From Oscillospiraceae bacterium (GTDB taxonomy: Bacteria; Bacillota_A; Clostridia; Oscillospirales; Oscillospiraceae), in assembly GCA_017505505.1 (NCBI GenBank), contig JAFVPA010000014.1, positions 1 through 64,000 of the forward strand: a stretch of DNA of 64,000 nucleotides, read 5' to 3'. A program made the translations under genes and the position numbers. Shown here one piece after another: positions 8,232 to 16,649 of the stretch. The stretch's first letter is position 1; each line of letters starts with the position of its first letter. A model generated the notes under the pieces. It was not told the origin of the DNA, searched no databases, and saw only the letters and a list, made by a program, of their open reading frames with translations.

Positions 8232-9407
8232 TTATGCACCAACGTAGACGCCGTTCTCGATAACGACAGCCATGGGAGCCTTGGAAACTTCGCCGGTAGC
8301 AGCCCAGGTCATGCCAGCGCCGGTCAGGCCGTCGAAGGTCATGGAGGTGAACTGCTCGACCAGCAGAGCATTGATCTCGGTAGCAGACATATCAGCAGTC
8401 ACGCCGGCAGCCTCGCAAGCCTGTGCGATGGCGTAAATAACGTCGTAAGCGTCAGCAGCGAACTGGTTGGGAACGATGCCGGTCTTCTCCTGATACTTGG
8501 CAACGAAGGACTTGGTAGCCTCGTCCTCAGCATCAGCGGAGAAGGGAGTCAGCAGCATAACGCCCTCAGCCAGAGCGGGGTCGAAGCCTTCCACAGTCAG
8601 AACACCGTCCAGGCCGTCGCAGCCGAAGAAGACGGGGCTGTAGTCGATGGTGTCAGCATAGGTCAGAACCTGAGCGGCTTCGGTAGCGTAGAAGGGCAGG
8701 AAGACCAGATCGCAGCCTGCGTCCTTGCACTTGGTGACCTGGGTGGTCAGGTCAGCCTTGTTATCAGCGGTGAAAGCCTCAACGCAGGCGATGTTCAGGC
8801 CGTTGGCCTTAGCCTGAGCTTCGAACTTCTCGAAGATACCGGCAGAGTAAACGTCGGAGGAGTCGTAAATAACACCAATGGTGGTGCCCAGGTTGTTCTG
8901 AGCCATGTAGTCAGCGGAAGCAATACCCTGGTTGGGGTCGGTGAAGCAGATCTGGAAGATGTTGTCGCCGTACTCGATGACGGAAACACCGGATGCGGAG
9001 GGGGTCAGCATGAAGATCTCATCGTTGGCGCACTCAGCAGCAACAGCATTGGAGGGAGCGGTGGTGACAGGGCCAGCCATGATCTGCATGCCCCAGTCCT
9101 TCAGAGCGTTGTAAGCATTGGCAGCCTTCTCGGTGTCGTGCTCGTCGTCCTGGCAGTTCAGTTCGAACTGGAGGCCGCCCAGAGCATTGATCTCTTCAAC
9201 AGCGATCTGCATACCAGCCTGGACAGCGGTACCATAAACAGCAGCGCCGCCGGTCAGGGGGCCGGACATGCCCAGCTTAATAGCAGCAGTGGAAGAAGCC
9301 TCAGCTTCAGCAGCGGGAGCCTGGGCAGTCTCTTCCTTGGCACCGCAGCCTGCGAACATACCGGCTACCATCAGGCAGGCCAGCAGCAGAGCAATAAACT
9401 TTTTCAT
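8232..9407 (-). CDS. livK: Branched-chain amino acid ABC transporter substrate-binding lipoprotein
   Basis: This 391-residue protein starts with a lipoprotein signal (MKKFIALLLACLMVAGMFAGC; lipobox FAGC, Cys 21) and a short acidic Ala-rich linker. The periplasmic-binding-type-1 fold follows, with family motifs KLGMSGPLTGGAAVYG (about 44-59) and GVIYDSSDVYSAGIFEKF. It captures Leu, Ile or Val outside the membrane and delivers it to LivHM. The gene is strongly codon-optimised and leads the operon. Its expression is set by the leader peptide and attenuator just upstream. Confidence 0.95.
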   Translation of the reverse strand: MKKFIALLLACLMVAGMFAGCGAKEETAQAPAAEAEASSTAAIKLGMSGPLTGGAAVYGTAVQAGMQIAVEEINALGGLQFELNCQDDEHDTEKAANAYNALKDWGMQIMAGPVTTAPSNAVAAECANDEIFMLTPSASGVSVIEYGDNIFQICFTDPNQGIASADYMAQNNLGTTIGVIYDSSDVYSAGIFEKFEAQAKANGLNIACVEAFTADNKADLTTQVTKCKDAGCDLVFLPFYATEAAQVLTYADTIDYSPVFFGCDGLDGVLTVEGFDPALAEGVMLLTPFSADAEDEATKSFVAKYQEKTGIVPNQFAADAYDVIYAIAQACEAAGVTADMSATEINALLVEQFTSMTFDGLTGAGMTWAATGEVSKAPMAVVIENGVYVGA

Positions 9408-9436
9408 AATCGTGTTCTCCTTTTCTCAAATGGCTT

Positions 9437-9467
9437 ATAAAAAAGCGGCCACGTTACGTGACCGCTT
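9437..9467 (-). terminator. Attenuator terminator of the liv operon
   Basis: On the minus strand AAGCGGTCACG-TAA-CGTGGCCGCTT (11 bp, one wobble) is followed by TTTTTTAT. It lies between the leader peptide and livK. Its 5' arm can instead pair CGGTCAC with GTGACCG at 9488-9494, which overlaps the leader stop codon, giving the alternative antiterminator. Confidence 0.85.
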
Positions 9468-9490
9468 CTCCATACATCAGGAAATCCCGG

Positions 9491-9625
9491 TCACACAGTT
9501 GGCGCAATAATTCGCAGAATTACTACACAAAGGGACACTACCAGAATAATGGCAGCGTCTACGACGGGACGAATTCGCAGGCTGGCACAAGCCAGGCTAT
9601 TCAGTTCACGGATGCTTGTAGTCAT
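9491..9625 (-). CDS. Ile/Leu/Val leader peptide of the liv operon
   Basis: This is a 44-residue frame starting MTTSIRELNS behind AGGAGGAACACAGCC, about 24 bases after the predicted transcription start. Its second half is packed with branched-chain residues (AAIILVVSLCVVILRIIAPT); about half of its last 22 codons are Ile, Leu or Val. It ends 24 bases before an intrinsic terminator, and its stop codon overlaps a segment able to pair with that terminator. This is the layout of ribosome-mediated attenuation as in enterobacterial ilv leaders: stalling for lack of these amino acids frees the antiterminator and turns on the transporter. The mechanism is inferred. The composition, spacing and pairing are seen. 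Confidence 0.85.
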   Translation of the reverse strand: MTTSIRELNSLACASLRIRPVVDAAIILVVSLCVVILRIIAPTV

Positions 9626-9655
9626 GGCTGTGTTCCTCCTGTAGAATATGGGTGT

Positions 9656-9684
9656 ATTGTATCTCACAGAAAGACATTTGTCAA
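9656..9684 (-). promoter_or_regulatory. Promoter of the liv leader
   Basis: TTGACA, 17-base spacer, TACAAT on the minus strand: near-consensus sigma-A promoter. The predicted start near 9649 gives a 24-base 5' leader before the peptide. Confidence 0.85.
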
Positions 9685-9685
9685 C

Positions 9686-9722
9686 GAGAAAAACACCACA
9701 GATTCCTCCGTGGTGTTTTTCC
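9686..9722 (-). terminator. Terminator after the PBP gene
   Basis: AAAAACACCAC pairs with GTGGTGTTTTT (11 bp, 11-base loop), and T-rich sequence follows on both strands. It separates the SEDS/PBP operon from the liv promoter. Confidence 0.85.
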
Positions 9723-9760
9723 CTTTTTTGTACACAATGTACAAATGTATACAAAAGTGT

Positions 9761-11134
9761 TTATTCTCCGTCCAGAACGGCCTTGCAGACACCCAATACC
9801 TTGCTCAAAATCGGCACACAGGTGTGGCTGCCGTAGCCGCCGTTTTCCACGACGACCATAAAGGCCAGGGGATATTCGTCACTGTCCACAAAGCCGGCAA
9901 ACATGGCATTGGGATTCTGTTCGCCGCCCAGCTGGCTGGTACCGGATTTGGCACAGACGGTCAGTCCGGGGAAATTCCAATCGCCGTAGACGGCTTCCAC
10001 GTTATGGCGCATATAAGCCTTCACCTGCGCTGCCGCTTCTTCGGACAGATAGCGGTCCGTCTTGGCCGTCTTGGCTTTGTAAGTCGCCTCTCCCCCATTT
10101 TCCACATAAGACATGATATACGGCTCCGCCGCCACACCGCCATTTGCGATGGCCCCCATAAAGGTCATAAACCGGGCCGGGTTTACCAAATCGGAATGCT
10201 GACCGATACAACTCCAGGCAAAGGACACCGGGGCGGTGTTGGAAATATCATAGTTGCCTTTGGCCGTGGTAATGCCGTCAAAGGTCAGCTGTTTTGTAAC
10301 CTCAAATTTTTTGACGTAGCTGACCATATTGCTTTTCCCTACCAGCTCCGCGATCTTGGCAAAGGCGCAGTTGCAGGAGTTGGCAAACGCGGTTTTCAGC
10401 GACTGTTTTCCGTGAGCTTTTTCGCAGGTGACGGCTTCAGTGCCGTATTCTACCTTCCCGTAGCACTGGAAAGTCTCGTTCTCGATCCCGGGAACACATT
10501 CCATGGCCGCTGCCAAAGTTACAATTTTAAAGATAGAACCAGGGACGTAAGAGGACTGGATAAAGCGGTTCAGGTAGACACCGTCATATGCTCCGGTGGT
10601 ATCCCCTGCTATATCAGGCACATTGTCCGGGTCGTAGGTCGGTGTGGTCACGGCGCATAGGATCTCACCTGTTTTATAGTTATAGACCGCCACGGTACCC
10701 TTTCTTCCCTTCATAGCCTCCAATGCCGTATTCTGGGCCCAGGCAGACAGGGTCAGCTTTGCTTTGCCTCCCTCACCGGTAGAATTGTAAACGCCGTTGA
10801 TCAGGTCAAAGCCCGCCATATCTCCGGCGTAGGTGGATACCGCCGCTGCATTGATGAAGCCACTGCGGTCACCCAGCCAGTGGAGGGTGGATTTTCGGGT
10901 GGCCTCACTTTGGGCATAGCTGCGGCTTTCCGTAATGTCCAGAAGGACCTCTCCGGAACGGTCAGTGATGGTGCCGCAGCCGATGTTGGTATTATTATAA
11001 ATGTGCGGGGAGCCGGTAAAAGCTACCCATTCATGGGCTGAGCTGGCGTATTCCCACAGGAAAAACACCATACCGAAGAGCAGGACCACCAGGAAAGCGC
11101 CCATAAGCCACGTACGTTTCGTTACACGGTTCAT
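9761..11134 (-). CDS. Penicillin-binding protein, transpeptidase (class B type)
   Basis: This 457-residue protein has one N-terminal membrane segment (WLMGAFLVVLLFGMVFFLW). The transpeptidase motifs are SxxK in PGSIFKIVT, SxN in FANSCNCAFAKI, and K(S/T)G in CAKSGTSQLGG. It cross-links peptidoglycan stems outside the membrane. It lacks a large dimerisation domain and matches the short PBPs paired with FHA-SEDS proteins in Actinobacteria and Clostridia. It overlaps the SEDS gene by ATGA, so the two are made together. Which division or elongation complex it serves cannot be told. Confidence 0.9.
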   Translation of the reverse strand: MNRVTKRTWLMGAFLVVLLFGMVFFLWEYASSAHEWVAFTGSPHIYNNTNIGCGTITDRSGEVLLDITESRSYAQSEATRKSTLHWLGDRSGFINAAAVSTYAGDMAGFDLINGVYNSTGEGGKAKLTLSAWAQNTALEAMKGRKGTVAVYNYKTGEILCAVTTPTYDPDNVPDIAGDTTGAYDGVYLNRFIQSSYVPGSIFKIVTLAAAMECVPGIENETFQCYGKVEYGTEAVTCEKAHGKQSLKTAFANSCNCAFAKIAELVGKSNMVSYVKKFEVTKQLTFDGITTAKGNYDISNTAPVSFAWSCIGQHSDLVNPARFMTFMGAIANGGVAAEPYIMSYVENGGEATYKAKTAKTDRYLSEEAAAQVKAYMRHNVEAVYGDWNFPGLTVCAKSGTSQLGGEQNPNAMFAGFVDSDEYPLAFMVVVENGGYGSHTCVPILSKVLGVCKAVLDGE

Positions 11135-12852
11135 TGGCTCACTCCCTTCTTTTCCTTCTTCAGCCGGACCGCGAAGCTGGCATTCTGCCGGGTATCCGCC
11201 GCCTTAACAAAGGCCAGCAGGCCCCAGGCCCCGATCATGCTGGTACCGCCGTTACTGACAAAGGGGAAGGTAACGCCGGTAAAAGGCAGGATATCCAGCG
11301 TACCCAGACAATTAAGGATGGTCTGGATCACCAGGACTCCCGCTGCGGTGCAGCCGCCGATGGAATAGAAGCTGCTGCGGGCAACCCGGGCAGTGCGGAT
11401 ACAGAAGAAGCCCAAAGCCACGATGCACAGAACGGTCATCACTGCCATCAGCAGTCCCCATTCCTCGCTGATGGTGGCAAAGACGATATCCGAGTCCGCC
11501 GCGAAGACATATTGCAGCAAGCCTCCCTCCGGACCAAGGCCGAAGAGGCCGCCGGAAGCGATACACATCAGCGCCCGGGTCTGCTGGTAGCCGGTATGGT
11601 AAGGATCCTCCCAGATATGCCGCCAGGTAGCAAAACGCTGCAGGGCGTGGGGTGCGATCTCCAGAGCGATAACTCCGGCAAAGCCCAAAGCCGTGATGGC
11701 CAGGGCCACCGTGCCCATACTGCCGGAACGCAGGTAAGCAATTACCAGGAACGCGCAGAAGAAGATCAGTGCCGTACCAAAATCATTCATCAGGGCCAGC
11801 AATCCGCAGATCACCACGGAATAGGCGATGAACAGGATCAGGTTTCGTTTGCTCATGATCCGGTCCATGGTGGAAGCACCGGCGTAGACAAAACACACCT
11901 TACTTAATTCCGAAGGCTGAAGGGACATACCACCGAAGATCAGCCAGTTTTTCGCGCCATACAGCTCTGTGCCAAAAATCAGCGTAATCACCAGAAAACC
12001 GATGCCCGCCGCCACTGCCGCATAACGGACCTTCTTGGCCCGTTCCAGATCCCGAAGGGACCAGCCAAGGAACAGGAAAATGGATACGCCTAAAATCAGC
12101 GCAAAAAGCTGCTTCACCGTTTCTCCGGGCCGCACGGTTGCGATAGCCGCCATACCCATGGTACTGAGGAAAAAGGCAATGGTCTCCACCTCAAAGGATT
12201 TTCGGTGGATCATACAATAGAATATGTAAAGGATCCATTCACACAACACGATCCCGCCGAAGCCCTGTAAAATGCTGAGAAAGTCAGACCGCTGCCCTTT
12301 CAGCAGGAAGCCCAGGAGCATCATGCATTGCAGGATCGTCAGCAGCATCAGGTTGGTCATGGTATCCCAGCCGCTGGCCGCCTTGGTACGAAGCTGGGCC
12401 TGCCGCACCTCCTGGTGCTGGGTGATCGGCTGCAAATGCATCTCCACGCCGCCGATGTTGATTCGGTCCCTGGATTTCAGCGCACAGATCTGGACGGGAC
12501 GGTCATTGACGAAGGTCCCGGCTTTGGAATTCACATCACTGATGGTCCAGCTTCCATCATCATAGCGGGTCAGGACCGCATGGTTGCGGGATATGGTGGG
12601 ATAATTGATGGTCACATCGCAGTTTTTGCTGCGGCCGATGACATTCTCCCAGTGGGTGATGGGGATCTGAGACCCGTCAGCCATGTTCAGCCAGGCCCAG
12701 ATCTCCGGTTCCCGCTTGAAGGTCAGCAGCGGAAGGCAGCAGCGCAGCAGCAGGATCAGGGTCAGTACCGGAGCGGCGATCCGCAGGAAATCCACATATT
12801 CTCCCGCCAGCACACCGGGGTCCGCAGGAAGCATGCTCAGGAATTCCTCCAT
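11131..12852 (-). CDS. FHA domain fused to an FtsW/RodA/SpoVE-family glycosyltransferase
   Basis: This 573-residue protein has one N-terminal membrane segment, then an FHA domain (residues about 60-140; IGRSKNCDVTINYPTISRNH holds the Arg and Ser/His phosphothreonine-binding core). A multi-pass SEDS domain follows, with PSELSKVCFVYAG, FVSNGGTSM and other SEDS signatures. SEDS enzymes polymerise peptidoglycan with a partner PBP, here the next gene. The FHA domain suggests control by a Thr-kinase such as PknB, which is not in the window. A TTGACA lies about 80 bases upstream, but its -10 is poor. Confidence 0.9.
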   Translation of the reverse strand: MEEFLSMLPADPGVLAGEYVDFLRIAAPVLTLILLLRCCLPLLTFKREPEIWAWLNMADGSQIPITHWENVIGRSKNCDVTINYPTISRNHAVLTRYDDGSWTISDVNSKAGTFVNDRPVQICALKSRDRINIGGVEMHLQPITQHQEVRQAQLRTKAASGWDTMTNLMLLTILQCMMLLGFLLKGQRSDFLSILQGFGGIVLCEWILYIFYCMIHRKSFEVETIAFFLSTMGMAAIATVRPGETVKQLFALILGVSIFLFLGWSLRDLERAKKVRYAAVAAGIGFLVITLIFGTELYGAKNWLIFGGMSLQPSELSKVCFVYAGASTMDRIMSKRNLILFIAYSVVICGLLALMNDFGTALIFFCAFLVIAYLRSGSMGTVALAITALGFAGVIALEIAPHALQRFATWRHIWEDPYHTGYQQTRALMCIASGGLFGLGPEGGLLQYVFAADSDIVFATISEEWGLLMAVMTVLCIVALGFFCIRTARVARSSFYSIGGCTAAGVLVIQTILNCLGTLDILPFTGVTFPFVSNGGTSMIGAWGLLAFVKAADTRQNASFAVRLKKEKKGVSQ

Positions 12853-12948
12853 AGGCTCACCATCCTTTCTTTCGTAAACTTACGGTTTTCTATAAAATGA
12901 CATACTTTTTGCCGGATGTCAAATGAACTTTTTCTTAAGATTCCGCTC

Positions 12949-13776
12949 CTATCCTTCCAGACTCCGCAGAATGGCGATTTCCTTCTGATAGCCCGGAAGC
13001 TCATTGGGAGTTTCCAGGATCATGGGTTTGCCCTTTAACGCAGGATGATTCACGATGGTGCGGAACGTCTCAAGTCCTAAGCTTCCTTCTCCCAGCAGAT
13101 CATGACGGTCCTTATGGCTGGCAAAGGGGTTCTTGCTGTCGTTCAGATGCAGGGCACAAAGCCTGTCCAGACCGATGATCCGGTCAAACTCAGAAAGCAC
13201 GCCATCAAAGTCCTGCACAATATCATAACCGCCGTCATAAACATGGCAGGTATCCAGACAGACGCCTATATTTTCGCTGCCCACGGCATCCATGATCGCT
13301 TTCAGCTCTTCAAATTTTCCGCCAATTTCGCTGCCCTTTCCGGCCATGGTCTCCAACAGGACTTTTACGGGGTAATCGTGGCGCAGTGCATTTTTCAACG
13401 CAGCGGCAATATAGCCGATACCCGCTTCCGTTCCCTGTCCCACATGACTGCCGGGGTGGAAATTATAGAAATTCCCGGGCAGCGCCGCCATCCGGCGCAG
13501 GTCATCTTCCAGAACCTGTGCAGCAAAAGCCCGGGCCTCCGGGTCGGCGGTGCAGAGGTTCATGGTATAAGCCCCATGGGCCACCAGCGGGCCAAAGCCG
13601 TTTTCTTGCAGCAGGGCCACCGCCTTTGCGGCATCCGCCGGATCTTCTTTCTTTGCCTTGCTGCCCCGGGGATTCCGGGTAAAGAAAGCAAAAGTATTCG
13701 CTCCGATTTTCAAAGCCGTCTTCACCATGGCGGCATTGCCGGCACTGGCAGACAGGTGACAGCCAAAATAACCCAA
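12949..13776 (-). CDS. nfo: Endonuclease IV (AP endonuclease)
   Basis: This 275-residue enzyme starts at TTG (MGYFGCHLSAS) after AGGAGTG. The upstream ATG at 13809 lies inside the -10 box and cannot be used. AP-endonuclease-2 family motifs of the TIM barrel and its zinc ligands are seen: HGAYTMNL near residue 64, FHPGSHVG, VLLETMAGKG, GVCLDTCHVYDGGYD, LHLNDSKN and ILETPN. It cuts abasic sites and 3'-blocked ends in base excision repair. It is a single gene, divergent from the WYL regulator. Confidence 0.95.
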   Translation of the reverse strand: MGYFGCHLSASAGNAAMVKTALKIGANTFAFFTRNPRGSKAKKEDPADAAKAVALLQENGFGPLVAHGAYTMNLCTADPEARAFAAQVLEDDLRRMAALPGNFYNFHPGSHVGQGTEAGIGYIAAALKNALRHDYPVKVLLETMAGKGSEIGGKFEELKAIMDAVGSENIGVCLDTCHVYDGGYDIVQDFDGVLSEFDRIIGLDRLCALHLNDSKNPFASHKDRHDLLGEGSLGLETFRTIVNHPALKGKPMILETPNELPGYQKEIAILRSLEG

Positions 13777-13797
13777 AATAATCACTCCTTTTTGGTG

Positions 13798-13826
13798 ATT
13801 ATAGCACATTCCGAAACAAAATGCAA
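13798..13826 (-). promoter_or_regulatory. Promoter of nfo
   Basis: TTGCAT, 17-base spacer, TGCTATAAT (extended -10) on the minus strand. The predicted start near 13791 leaves a 15-base leader to the TTG start codon. Confidence 0.8.
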
Positions 13827-13892
13827 ATTTCCTCTTTTCCCAGGTGCAAACAATATGATATACTATAAAAAATATGCGCAGGGGGGATATCC

Positions 13893-14870
13893 ATGCCGAA
13901 GTCTGACAATCAAAAGCTGAAGATCTTCTACATCCTGGACTATTTACAAAGAAACTCCCACCAGGAGCACCCGGTGAGAGCGGCAGAGCTGCTGTCCATG
14001 CTGGAACGGCAGCATAATATCGTCTGTGACCGCAAAACGGTGTATTCCGACATTGCGGCTTTACAGGATTACGGTGTGGACATTGTCTCCATCCCCGGAA
14101 AAAACGGCGGCTATTATATCGCTTCCCGGAACTTTGAGCTCCCCGAGCTGAAGCTGCTCATCGATGCCGTCCAGTCCAGCCGTTTCCTGACAGAGAAAAA
14201 ATCCCGGGAACTGATAGAAAAACTCTGCAACCAGTGCTCCGTCTACGACGCCCGGCTCATGCGCCGGGATGTGCTGGTCTCCGGACGGGTCAAGAGCATG
14301 AATGAGACCATTTATTATAATGTAGATGCCATCCAGGATGCGATTGCGGAGAATAGGCAGATCACTTTCCGCTATTTCGACTACGGTCTGGACGGAAAAC
14401 GGGTCTACCGTACCAAGGATTATCAGGCCAGTCCTTACGGCCTGTGCCAGGACAACGAGAACTGTTACCTGTTGGCCCACTCCCCCCGCCACGGCGTGAC
14501 CTCCTACCGTGTTGACCGGATGAGCGACATCAAGCTGACCGACCAGAACCGTACTCCCTGTCCCGAGCTGACAGGAAAAGCCCTGGTGGAGCATGCCAAC
14601 CGGCTGTTCCAGATGTATTCCGGTGAAACTGCCAACGTGAAGCTTCGGTTCCACCGGAGCCTGGTCAACGTAGTCATTGACCGCTTCGGCCGGGATGTGA
14701 TCCTGATCCCGGATGGTGAAGAGCATTTCGTTTTTACCGTAAACGTAGCCGTCTCTCCCATGTTCTTAAGCTGGGTCATTGGCTTCGGTGCCAAAGCCAA
14801 GGTGCTGCATCCCCAGAGTGTGGTAGAGCAGTGCAAGGCAATGTGCATGGAAGCATTGGGACAGTATTAA
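13893..14870 (+). CDS. WYL-domain transcriptional regulator
   Basis: This 325-residue protein has an N-terminal HTH_11-type domain (FYILDYLQRN to RKTVYSDIAALQDYGVDI, residues about 10-65), followed by a WYL domain (residues about 145-225; YYNVDAIQDAIAENRQITFR and YRTKDYQASPYGL) and a WCX-like C-terminus. WYL proteins bind nucleic-acid-type ligands and often control DNA repair or defence. It is divergent from nfo with about 115 bases between, so the two may share control. The start follows AGGGGGGATATCC; TATACT at 13859 is a likely -10. Its stop overlaps the stop of the convergent next gene. Confidence 0.88.
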   Translation: MPKSDNQKLKIFYILDYLQRNSHQEHPVRAAELLSMLERQHNIVCDRKTVYSDIAALQDYGVDIVSIPGKNGGYYIASRNFELPELKLLIDAVQSSRFLTEKKSRELIEKLCNQCSVYDARLMRRDVLVSGRVKSMNETIYYNVDAIQDAIAENRQITFRYFDYGLDGKRVYRTKDYQASPYGLCQDNENCYLLAHSPRHGVTSYRVDRMSDIKLTDQNRTPCPELTGKALVEHANRLFQMYSGETANVKLRFHRSLVNVVIDRFGRDVILIPDGEEHFVFTVNVAVSPMFLSWVIGFGAKAKVLHPQSVVEQCKAMCMEALGQY

Positions 14871-15355
14871 GTCAGCACAAAGGAGCGGAACACATCGTTC
14901 CACACGATTTGGGATCGGTCCACCATATCCGCATCCCGCAGAACGGACATACAGTAATGGTAAGTACCATCATCCAGCACCACAGCCCGGCCCAGGCGTT
15001 CTCCCGTCTCCCCGGCTGCGGCCCACACGAATTCGTAGCGGGTGACGCTGTCCTGCCGGGTCTCCATAATGGTGAGCTGGTCCTTATTGTAGCCACTCAG
15101 AGTCTGGATGGTAGCATCCAGATCCCCTGCTGACAGAGTCTCCAGGACGATTTCATAGTCCTCGCACAGATAGACCTGTTCGCTGTCGCTTTCCAGCACC
15201 GGGGCCACTGCATCATCCGGCAGGTGCACAGCAACCTGCCTTGGCTGGGCCATCACCGGGGCCACCAGTTCGTCGGAGATCGTTTCAAAGGTCTCCTCCG
15301 CCGCGCAGCCGCACAGCAGAACAGCCAAAGCGATCATTATCCAGCATTGTTTCAA
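14867..15355 (-). CDS. Putative lipoprotein of unknown function
   Basis: A 162-residue protein from a TTG start (MKQCWIMIALAVLLCGC) preceded by GGGAGGG. The short hydrophobic segment ends at Cys 16 (lipobox LCGC), so it is probably a surface lipoprotein. The mature part contains DYEIVLETLSAGDLDATIQT and YEFVWAAAGETGERLGRAVV, with no family I recognise. It stands between two plus-strand genes and overlaps the WYL gene's stop tail to tail. Confidence 0.7.
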   Translation of the reverse strand: MKQCWIMIALAVLLCGCAAEETFETISDELVAPVMAQPRQVAVHLPDDAVAPVLESDSEQVYLCEDYEIVLETLSAGDLDATIQTLSGYNKDQLTIMETRQDSVTRYEFVWAAAGETGERLGRAVVLDDGTYHYCMSVLRDADMVDRSQIVWNDVFRSFVLT

Positions 15356-15382
15356 ATGGATCCCTCCCGAAAGGAATGTACT

Positions 15383-15652
15383 ATGACAAAGCTTATCCTT
15401 CTTTACCTCCTTATAATCAATGCGGTGGGGTTCCTGCTTATGCTTGTGGACAAGTTCAAGGCCAGGAAAAACCTCTGGCGTATCCCGGAAGCCACACTGA
15501 TGACTGTGGCTGCTATCGGCGGCAGCGTGGGAAGTCTGATCGGAATGTACACCGTGCGACATAAAACCAGGCATCTGAAATTCACGCTGGGGATCCCGCT
15601 GATTTTGGCGGTGCAGGTGGTGGCAGCGGTCTGGCTGTTTCTTTTCCAATAA
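15383..15652 (+). CDS. DUF1294 small membrane protein
   Basis: This 89-residue protein has three hydrophobic segments and the DUF1294 pattern: LLMLVDKFKARKNLWRIPE near the first loop, then AAIGGSVGSLIGMYTVRHKT and FTLGIPLILAVQVV. The length is typical of the family. Its role is unknown. The start MTKLILLYLL follows AAAGGAATGTACT. The 28-base palindrome just downstream may serve as its terminator. Confidence 0.88.
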   Translation: MTKLILLYLLIINAVGFLLMLVDKFKARKNLWRIPEATLMTVAAIGGSVGSLIGMYTVRHKTRHLKFTLGIPLILAVQVVAAVWLFLFQ

Positions 15653-15658
15653 ATATTT

Positions 15659-15686
15659 GTAGGGCGGGGTCATGACCCCGCCCTAC
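15659..15686. repeat. GTAGGGCGGG-family palindrome
   Basis: A perfect 28-base palindrome with arms GTAGGGCGGGGTCA and TGACCCCGCCCTAC. The same unit closes the MITE-like element at 33331-33444 and its ends match 20573-20647. It lies between two convergent genes. Confidence 0.85.
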
Positions 15687-15692
15687 GATTGT

Positions 15693-16649
15693 TTATACAA
15701 AGAAAAGCGATCCCATACCAATCAGCCCAATGGCTGTCAGAACCAGAATTCCGCTGCTGGTGAAGAAGCACTTCAGACACCGCCGGTCCATCCATTCGCT
15801 CTGCCGGTAGGCCCGGATCCCATGGCGGTTCCGCAGCAGGATCACCAGGGAAGCCAGGAATCCCCCGCCAAAGAGGATCAGATTCAGGATGCCATAAGCC
15901 ATATCCGACCAGTTCATGGTCAGCCGGGTCAGCAGGTCCGCCAGCACCAGATTATTGAACATGTGCAGCCCGATCGCCCAACCAATGGAATACTCCACCG
16001 CCACATATCCCAGAAGCAGCCCCATCAGGATGGCATAGGGTGCTTGCAGCAAATTACCATGGAACAAGCCGAAAAGCAGAGCAGACCCGAAAATAGCAAA
16101 CCGCTTTCCAAAGGGGCGCAGAGACCGCAAAGCATAGCCCCGGAAGAGGATTTCCTCCCCAATTGGCCCAAGGACCGACGCATAAAGGAACATGCTGAAG
16201 GTATCAGCCTCTCCGGAAATGGTTTCCAGCATGCCTATCGCTGATTTCCCGAACACGTTCAGGACCGCTTCCAGCAGTGTGACCCACAGGCTGTTGACCA
16301 TCTGGGCCCCCATGCAAAGCAACAGGATACAGCAGAACAAACCGGGACGCATTTTGGAATTCTTTACCAGGATCTTCCGTTTCCAGTAATCCCTTCCCTT
16401 CCAGGCCCACAAGATCACCAAACCGACCAAAATGGACAGAACATAGCCCCAGGCATTGCCGTAAATGGCATCATAGTCCGGTTCCAGAACAGCTCCGCTC
16501 CATGCAAGGGAAGAAAGCATCTGCTTTGCTTCCTCCAGAAAGATTGTCAGAGATACCAGCAGATTCATCAGCACATAATAGCCGAACAGCACCCAGCCCA
16601 CGGCGGAAAAACGGCGGCGCAGCCACCTGTTGATCTGCTTATCTGTCAT
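15693..16649 (-). CDS. CPBP-family intramembrane metalloprotease
   Basis: This 318-residue multi-pass protein has the CPBP (CAAX protease/Abi) motifs: EEILFRGYALRSLR (about 163), FGLFHGNLLQ (about 195) and HMFNN (about 233). The two Glu and the His residues would form the metal site. The substrate is unknown; relatives process prenylated or bacteriocin-related peptides or give immunity. It overlaps the following flavoprotein gene by 11 bases at its start, so it ends the operon 19427-15693. Confidence 0.9.
   Translation of the reverse strand: MTDKQINRWLRRRFSAVGWVLFGYYVLMNLLVSLTIFLEEAKQMLSSLAWSGAVLEPDYDAIYGNAWGYVLSILVGLVILWAWKGRDYWKRKILVKNSKMRPGLFCCILLLCMGAQMVNSLWVTLLEAVLNVFGKSAIGMLETISGEADTFSMFLYASVLGPIGEEILFRGYALRSLRPFGKRFAIFGSALLFGLFHGNLLQAPYAILMGLLLGYVAVEYSIGWAIGLHMFNNLVLADLLTRLTMNWSDMAYGILNLILFGGGFLASLVILLRNRHGIRAYRQSEWMDRRCLKCFFTSSGILVLTAIGLIGMGSLFFV

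Noticed and set aside
9437..9660. T-box riboswitch in front of the liv operon
   Set aside because: No T-box sequence (TGGNACCGCG-like) or specifier stem is seen; the leader peptide and terminator explain the region.
13777..13809. Upstream ATG as start of endonuclease IV
   Set aside because: It lies inside the extended -10 box; the TTG at 13776 has a proper ribosome site and fits the family start.
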